The notes beneath the pieces were generated by a model. That model was not told where the DNA came from. It saw only the letters and a program-made list of their open reading frames with translations, and ran no database searches. The position numbers and the translations under genes are program-made. From Anastrepha obliqua (taxonomy: Eukaryota > Arthropoda > Insecta > Diptera > Tephritidae), in assembly GCF_027943255.1 (NCBI RefSeq), contig NC_072893.1, positions 83,149,784 through 83,213,783 on the forward strand: a stretch of 64,000 nucleotides of DNA, read 5' to 3'. This document shows positions 57,721 through 64,000 of the stretch, piece by piece (the first letter of the stretch is position 1; each line of letters opens with the position of its first letter).

Positions 57721-59242
57721 TCGAGTGCACAAATTATTTTCAAAACAGAATTGAGTAGATTGCTTCCTAGCATGATTAATTAAACACAGTTTCAAGATCT
57801 TCTTCCAATTTTCGACAGTTAATCGTTAGTTCCTATCGGTTGCGAAGAAAATCTGTGGTTTCGGTAAATGAGAAAGAAAACTTGTGCGCTAGGAAAGGGC
57901 GTGCGATAGGAGTTGGAGAACCGAGTCCACTAATATTCCCGATTTCGCAATTTGGAGAGCGCGGTCAAACAACAGGTGAACTAATCTGACTACCACAAAA
58001 TTCCGCGTTCAGCACAGAATGCAGAAGTAAGAGTTAGTTAAAACTCTTTGAACCGAACATACGGCGTCTCAAGAGAATACTCGTACTTATACAAATTGTA
58101 CTGCTGAAGGCTTGGAGTTTGTCACAAAGTTTTGTAAATGAGGTAAAGTCTAAATTCATGCAGTGCTCTCTGTATACACTTCCGTTACCTGGGGCACGAT
58201 TTTTTTCAAAGACCTGGGTTTGCTATTGGATTCACCAATCAATTCTAAAATATTAGATTAGTTTGAGAACACAGTGGTAATTGGGAAATATTTTCCCGTG
58301 GACCGGGATGAGTCTCTGTGGCCACCGATTGAACTCGTAATATATAAGCTGGATATCTAACCGACCTTAACCGTTAAGGCCACCCTATATTATATCATAT
58401 GAAAACATGTGTATGTGTACGCCTGTGTAAATCTTCACACTAACACACAAGTACATGTCTAAACTAATGCATGTCAGAGGTTTACTGAGTCCAACCTCAA
58501 CTCGATAGCCACACACGAACGTCGGCGGTCGGAGAACGTGCACGTCCATCAAGCACACACCCACACATGATTGTTTATATGCGAATGCATGAGCATTTAT
58601 GCAAATAACATTGGAAATTTTCAACAGTTGCAAATGAGTAAACTTCAATCGAATTTATTGAATTATTTAAGCAGCACGCCATCGCCGTCACCGTAACCGT
58701 CGCCGCCAACAAATTCGAAATACGTAGTTTCGCCAGTATGGGCGAATGCTCTCAACCGAGAATCCAACTAATGTAAGTAAACGTATTATGCATTCAGCTA
58801 CCAAAAGGGCAAGGTGTCTAGCAGTATTTGCAATCATACATATGGACTTTTATGTGGGTATGCGAATAAGTACAAGTATATGTGTGCACGTACATATTAT
58901 GTATTTAGGCAAGTTGGTGGTGTGGGCTCATTCGCAAATATTTGCACGAATACAAAGTTGATGTGATTTCAACAAGCAAACAATTGTCGCCGCCATCGTC
59001 ATCGATAATGTCAGCCGACCATTCAAGCATTACTCCGCAATGTCTGGCTGTTGCATATAGTGGGCGGGAAATAGTTACCTGTAGCTATGTAAATGAAATT
59101 TTAAGTAGGCGTATAAATAAAACAAATGGTAATGAATGTCTCAAAAGTGTTCAAATAATTTAGTGAAAATCTTTAATGCCACAATAGTTTATAGTTTATA
59201 ATTTATACATTGTAAACACAGAGTAGAAGTAGTAATTACTTG
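57721..59242. other. unannotated spacer
   Basis: 58380-59000 is less AT-rich, with CACACA words and a GCCGTCACCGTAACCGTCGC stretch, typical single-copy noncoding. No exon supported. Confidence 0.35.
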
Positions 59243-59252
59243 ACTAAAAATT

Positions 59253-61104
59253 TGGTTAGGTTATGTTGGTCTGGCTGGCTGAAACCCATCACATAGACCT
59301 ATTGGTCCTTAGTGTTACCAGATGGAGCTAACATTCTGGCATTCTGGAGTTGGCATTCTAACTTCTAATATTGGAAAGCTCCTAAGCATTTTAATCTGGT
59401 TCTAGCTAACGCATGGCAAGAACATAGCAGGTGTTCTAGCGTTTCCCTCTCCTCCAGTTCATTGCAAAATCTGCAGCTATCGTTGTTTGTAATTCCTATA
59501 TTGTATGCGTGTCCCGCTAGCAAATTGTGGCCTGTCAGCATACCTACGATAGTTCTGCTTTCTTTTCTAGACAGAGCTAGTACGAATCGGACGTATTTAT
59601 CTGCACTCTTTGTACACATGATTTTCGAGGTTTTGCAAGTGGCTAGATTAGTCCACCCCATGTGTATCCGCATTTTCATGTCCACAGCGATGCCATTGTA
59701 TACCGCATTTAAAGGTTTCATTATGTCGTTTTCTTGTTCGAATTATGTGTAAACAGCGCTTTTGGCAATCTCATCTACAATTTCGTTTTCTGCAATGTCT
59801 TTATGCCCTGGTACACAATAGATATGCAACCATCTATCTGCGGCTAACCTCTGTATGGCTTCTCTGCTTTTTAGAACATTTTTAGCTGAAATTTCATATG
59901 AGTTTATTGTTTTTATCCCTTCTAGACTGGAATGGTTTGAAGTAGATCCAACACCTAACACACCCGTTAAGATCTACACGGACGGGTCTAAAATGGACAC
60001 CGGTGTAGGATCACGGTTATTTTGCGAAGAGCTTTCTATTAGTGCATCCTTTAAACTACCGGATCACTGTAATGTTTTTCAAGCGGAAATAAACGCTATC
60101 CATGAAGCCTTAAAATGGCTAAAGATAAACAGAATATCATCAACGGATATCTGCATTCTATCGGACAGCCAAGCTGCCCTACGAGCCCTGGATGCATTTC
60201 AAACAACATCAAGGAGTGCCTTACGTTGTCGCCAATCTCTAAATGAAATGGCCAAGCAATATCGTATAATCTTATGCTGGGTCCCAGGCCACAGAGATAT
60301 ACCAGGGAACTGTAGGGCAGACCAACTTGCAAGAGAAGGTATCTGTATGCCAGACATAAGTAATCTTATGTAGGTACCTCTCGCAACTTGTAAGCTTCTC
60401 ATTAAGGACGCATTAATCAAGTCTGCAAATCAAAGATGGATTAGCGTTAACACCTGCAAAATTGCTAGGCAAACATGGCCAAGGCTAAATTTACGTCTGT
60501 CCAAGAGTATTACACAACTGAGTAGACATCAAATCAGGACCTAAGTAGGGACCCTCACAGGACATCGTCTCATAGGAAACCATGCAAAGAGATTAGGCGT
60601 TTACACGCATGATTGCTGTCGTAGCTGCAGAAATGAGGAGGAGTTGGAAACAATTCAACACCTTTTTTGCACATGCCCAGCTCTAGCCAGAAGCAGGAAG
60701 CGATTTTTAAAATCCTACTTCTTAACGAATATATTAGATAATCTATACATTTCAGGTATCAACAACCTTTTACGCTTCGTCAAAAGCTAAGGATGGTTTA
60801 ATATGGAGAGGGAAATGTAGCTCAGCCCTCGCGGTTCACAACGGACCCATTTCGTGGTCTAAGTGGTATCGTTGTCTCTATGTGCGATGCGGCTGCCAAA
60901 CCTAACCTAACCTATTGTTTTTATCGCCACTTGGCTGTCAACGTATATATTTATTTTGCCGTTGCTTGATGTCTTTTCGAATGCTATTTCTGCAGCCTTA
61001 CCTATAGCAAAGACTTCTGTTTGAAAGATAATGCAGTGGTCAGGAAGTTTAAATGGTTGCCTGATGTCTAGCTCTGCGCAATAGATCACTGCACCTACTA
61101 ATTA
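59253..61104 (-). mobile_element. RNase H-bearing LINE (outer), split by a second LINE
   Basis: Right of the insertion (61089-60914) the minus strand gives AELDIRQPFKLPDHCIIFQT, EVFAIGKAAE and INIYVDSQVAIKTI. Left of it (59917 downward) the protein resumes: INSYEISAKNVLKSREAIQR, HIYCVPGHKDIAENEIVDEI, a stop, then RTIVGMLTGHNLLAGHAYNI and the knuckle CRFCNELEERETLEHLLCSC. Joined across the insertion the RNase H is continuous. The 3' UTR ends CATAACCTAACC (about 59254-59265). Flanking ACTAAAAATT (59243-59252) and ACTAAAAGTT (61105-61114) are a likely target duplication with one mismatch. 5'-truncated: no RT. The Asp in VDSQ is kept. Confidence 0.88.
59918..60912 (+). mobile_element. RNase H-bearing LINE (inner), flanked by 13-bp TSD
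   Basis: The 5'-truncated insertion has TATTGTTTTTATC at 59905-59917 and again at 60913-60925. The frame is open from the insertion edge: KIYTDGSKMDTGVGS (Asp), NVFQAEINAIHEALK (Glu), CILSDSQAALRALD (Asp), LCWVPGHRDIPGNCRADQLA (His/Asp). So all RNase H catalytic residues are kept. It hits a stop at 60371 after SNLM. Then LLIKDALIKSANQRWISVN, a stop near 60541, VGTLTGHRLIGNHAKRLGV, and the knuckle CCRSCRNEEELETIQHLFCT. The 3' UTR ends AACCTAACCTAACCT. Its 3' module is shared with 56.2 kb and 23.3 kb. Confidence 0.92.
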
Positions 61105-61114
61105 ACTAAAAGTT

Positions 61115-62194
61115 AAAATTGAACAAAATATTTATTACTATCATCTTTATTATCTCGTCGATCCCCACCGGTCAATTAGTGTAAAGAAAAAGTTAAAAAG
61201 GAATTGAACTTCAAATAGACCAATTCGATAAAGTACAAGTGCATTTACAAAATTAATCAATCATTGTTTTAAATAACTTTTTTACTAAATAAAAATATTT
61301 TGAATGATTGAAATCTGAAAATCTGAAATCTGTTATTGTTTGTATTCTGCAGTTGTCTAGTTCACAAACATCAAATATGATTGACTCGCGACACCATTTG
61401 AAAAAATTATAAATCGTCCAATATGGTGATTAACTTTGCGTCACCTTGTATATGTATAGCAGGTGATGCCCACGGCATCGCTTGCGTATAAAATGAAATT
61501 CTTAATGTATTTAATACTTAATAACAACTCATTTTTGAAAGAGAAAGAAAATCATTTCTGTTTTTTATTGATTTTTTTTCAGTAATATGTGAACTCGACA
61601 GCTTAACCAGTTGATACATCTATCCGGTTTAATACCTATAGCTGAATGTTTATTTGCGGCGTCAGTATAAGGCAATGAGCTGCTCTTTCCGATAGTAATT
61701 TTCATCTAATGAAGCCGTTAAGAGTACTCGTAGATGTATTTACATACTTTATGGTACAATGCGATTGCAATACTTTTTGAATTAAAAAATAAGTTGTTAA
61801 GCCATTCAAACTTTTTTCGGATTTAACTCCTGTTCCATCTTACGTTTCTCGACTTAATTAACATGGACCTTCTGGAGAAGAGAGGGACAGTCTTTTCAAT
61901 TTTATTCACTTTTAATGTAATTAAAGATATTATTGGTTGTCCAGTGTTACACGAGCAGATAAAATTTAATGTTCTGCAATTTTTACACTCTTATGTGGAA
62001 AGCATTAAAACTATATTTACTAGTAATGCACCTATTGCTCGACATCTTCGAAAACTTAATATTATAATTTATTTAATTCTGATCTTTACTTCGTCTTATG
62101 TAGATCAAATTTCGTAAAAAGTCTTAATACAATTGTTTAATATGGTATATGTTATATTAATATTATATTATATTTCTATTCCTTCTAGTTGCAC
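61115..62194. other. unannotated AT-rich spacer
   Basis: At about 61463 GATGCCCACGGCATC is a small inverted repeat of a kind that recurs in insect repeats, but no element boundary is seen. An 84-codon plus frame at 61863-62117 has no recognised motif. Confidence 0.35.
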
Positions 62195-62575
62195 AAGGAA
62201 AAATTTGTGCAGACATGGAGAACACATCTCAGTTCTCAAGACGTAAAAAAATTCTCTCGCAGGAACCCTGCAAACCTAGCTTTTTGCAAAGATCGGATGG
62301 CGGCTTCAAAGAATTAGAGGAGAAAACACTTGAGTATCTCATGCAAACACATTTCCTTGGGTGCCAAGAATGGAAAAAATATGTAAAGTTCTATTGCTTT
62401 TGGAATTCAGATAGATGAGTTTACAAGGAAGACTATCTATGAGACTATGTAAGGTAACCTGGACGGTAAACTCCTTCCAACTCTACAAGTCAGGAGGACC
62501 GGATGGAATTATACCATTGATATTACAGCAGTCATCAAACACGGTTTTGAGAAACGGCTCTTAGTTCGTTCCATG
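62195..62575 (+). pseudogene. RNase H-type LINE: region between endonuclease and RT
   Basis: The plus strand reads MENTSQFSRRKKILSQEPCK, PSFLQRSDGGFKELEEKTLE and YLMQTHFLGC. After a frame change it gives VTWTVNSFQLYKSGGPDGII then PLILQQSS. This is the linker and first RT block (SFxPYKSPGPDGIxPxxLQ) of an R1/LOA-like ORF2. It ends at 62575, where an oppositely oriented LINE fragment begins. The same element appears to resume at about 63060. Confidence 0.82.
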
Positions 62576-62590
62576 TCTTATTTACGGACC

Positions 62591-63058
62591 TCATTTCCAC
62601 CTCCATTGAGTGGCGCCAGGTGGTTCGCGGTCTGCTTGCACTCGTCCTGTCTGTTGGAAGGGGTTCCATCGCAGCGCCTGTTTGGCGATGTTGTCGTCAC
62701 TCTTCCTCAAGGTGTGGCCGATCCATTGCCATTTTCTTCTGTGGATTTCAGTCGCCACATTGGATTGCTTACGTTTTCTCCGTAAATCGGTGTAACCAAC
62801 ACATAGTTCGAGGCCAGAAAGTGGCCCAAGCAGCAGTTGATAAACGTTTGGAGACACCTTGTGATCGTTGCGGTGACCTTCCACGTTGTACAGCCATATA
62901 GCCGGGCAGACTTGACGCATGCGTTGAATATTCGCAGTAGGAACGAATAATTTATTGTTATTTAAGATCTTTAGGGAATCTCTATCTTCAGGGTATATCC
63001 CTTTATCTCTAAGAGGACATTTGACAAAAAATGGGAACTGAAACCGGATATAAACCAC
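62591..63058 (-). pseudogene. RTE/L1-like LINE C-terminus inserted in another LINE
   Basis: A 155-codon open frame. The first 50 residues are not recognised. Then ILxMRQVCPAIWLYNVEGHR-like residues (read here with IQRMRQ), VGYTDLRRKRKQSNVATEIH, RRKWQWIGHTLRKSDDNIAK, QALRWNPFQQTGRVQADREP. The tail RRKWQWIGHTLRK..WNPQ is that of the 8.1 kb relic. No catalytic residues. It separates two plus-strand pieces of one LINE. Confidence 0.82.
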
Positions 63059-63059
63059 G

Positions 63060-64000
63060 AGGCGTACAATACGATCATCTTATGGATCTTCCGTGTGGTG
63101 GGAGGAGGTGTAGACATAATCCTACCTAAAAAATTCCATAAAAGTCCAATGATTAGCTTGAGCAGGAATAACAGAGGCGCCCTAATCAACGCCTCAGGCG
63201 GCGCTAGAAGTGATCCTACATATTTCACCCCTTGAGATATATGTTAAAGAGATAGCAGAAAAATCTGCTTCCGGGATTAAAGCAGCACGCATACTAAAAG
63301 AAACACGCACGGTCACGAATAAGTTCTACTACCTGTGGAACACTTGCAAGACGCATCGAAAACAGACTATAAGGTTCCCAAGATAGTTCTGAAAAGTCAG
63401 TATAAGATCCGAGTACCCGACAGAAAGGATCGACAGACCAGAGTCAAATCAGTTGATAGTGGTCACCATATATATACTGACGGCTCAAAGGTGGATAATG
63501 GATCGGGAGTGTACTCGGAACAATCTTTAAATTGCTTCTTTAGACTCCGAAACTGGTGTAGCGTCTTCCAATCTCAGATCAACGCTATAAACAACGCAGC
63601 AAAAACGAGAAGATTAATGGACTTACCTCCGGGAAACTATACAATTTTTCTTTATAGTCAAGTAGCGAGCAAGGCACTGGCCTCAGCGCGCATCAGCTCA
63701 AGATGTGTAAAAGAATATAAGAGGTACTTCTCGCTTATCCAACAACACAACACCACACTTTGTTGGGTGTCCGGCCACTCTGGAGTGCAATGAAAGGGAG
63801 GGGATAGGGGAAAATAGAAGACCAGATGAATGTACAAGGAAAGGCACACTGGACATTGAACTGGACATTCAGGGAGTGGTAAAGGACATTAGCATCGCTC
63901 TAACAGAACTGTACACTGCGATTGATTTGAGAGTAATCGCCGAAACCAATAGAAGTTGGTATCTGATTACTAACTCTAGGGTATTCATGTGCTCTGCCCA
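63060..64000 (+). pseudogene. RNase H-type LINE C-terminal part, runs off the window
   Basis: The plus strand with frame changes: ALINASGGARSDPTYFTP, EIAEKSASGIKAARILKETR, then in the 63335-63793 frame HHIYTDGSKVDNGSGVYSEQ (first Asp), WCSVFQSQINAINNAAKTRR (Glu replaced: FQSQ where FQAE is expected), TIFLYSQVASKALASARISS (LYSQ where SDSQ is expected), TLCWVSGHSGVQ, stop. After this, in another frame, it reads SLDIELDIQGVVKDISIALT-like residues to the edge. Glu and middle Asp are both lost, so RNase H is dead. Likely the same insertion as 62195-62575, missing the RT core. Confidence 0.85.

Noticed and set aside
59855..59940. First 20 or so residues of the plus-strand RNase H open frame
   Set aside because: They lie before the target-site duplication and are antisense to the host LINE; the inserted element starts only at 59918.

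Overview
This window looks like transposon-dense intergenic or intronic DNA from a higher (cyclorrhaphan) fly. A tephritid fruit fly is my best guess. The reasons are AT-rich spacers full of the TATGTATG/CATACATA runs typical of higher Diptera, several mariner lineages, Jockey-type and RNase H-bearing non-LTR retrotransposons, and a tRNA-headed SINE whose 3' body I associate with tephritid sequence (recalled, not searched). I find no convincing host protein-coding gene, rRNA, tRNA gene or CRISPR array. Almost every readable protein segment is a transposase, a reverse transcriptase (RT) or an RNase H, and nearly all are broken.

Layout. 0-5.4 kb: a readable mariner transposase fragment at the left edge (minus), an RT relic, a 1.6 kb uninterrupted hexamer array, and a TTAA-flanked inverted-repeat element (4.63-5.34 kb). 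6.9-15.3 kb: an RNase H relic, two mariner relics, an RT tail, two SINE copies, the relic of a Cys-rich arthropod gene family, then a complete-ended mariner (12.71-13.87 kb) and a second, internally deleted DDE element (13.87-14.59 kb) that share one TA, and a tandem duplication. 17.4-23.6 kb: a SINE, copies of a dispersed repeat with CCAAT/TATA-like motifs, an internally deleted TIR element, and LINE 3' modules. 23.6-26.6 kb: the best preserved element, a minus-strand Jockey-type LINE with endonuclease, RT and the end of ORF1, broken by two nonsense codons. 26.6-42.6 kb: RNase H, R1/LOA-like and RTE-like LINE relics, a SINE, and a nearly full DDE transposase with one catalytic Asp changed to Asn. 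43.4-57.7 kb: mariner relics, four SINE copies and RT/RNase H relics. 59.2-61.1 kb: one LINE inserted into another, with a 13-bp target-site duplication. 62.2-64 kb: an RNase H-type LINE cut by an oppositely oriented RTE-like fragment and running off the edge.

The elements do not form a pathway; they record successive insertions. Several pairs give relative ages: mariner into a SINE tail (54.4 kb), LINE into LINE (59.9 kb), and one DDE element beside another at the same TA (13.87 kb). The points most worth following are the tRNA-derived SINE family (about eight copies in 64 kb), the TTAA element, the nested LINE pair with CCTAA-type tails and a shared 3' module, and the relic of the uncharacterised Cys-rich family.
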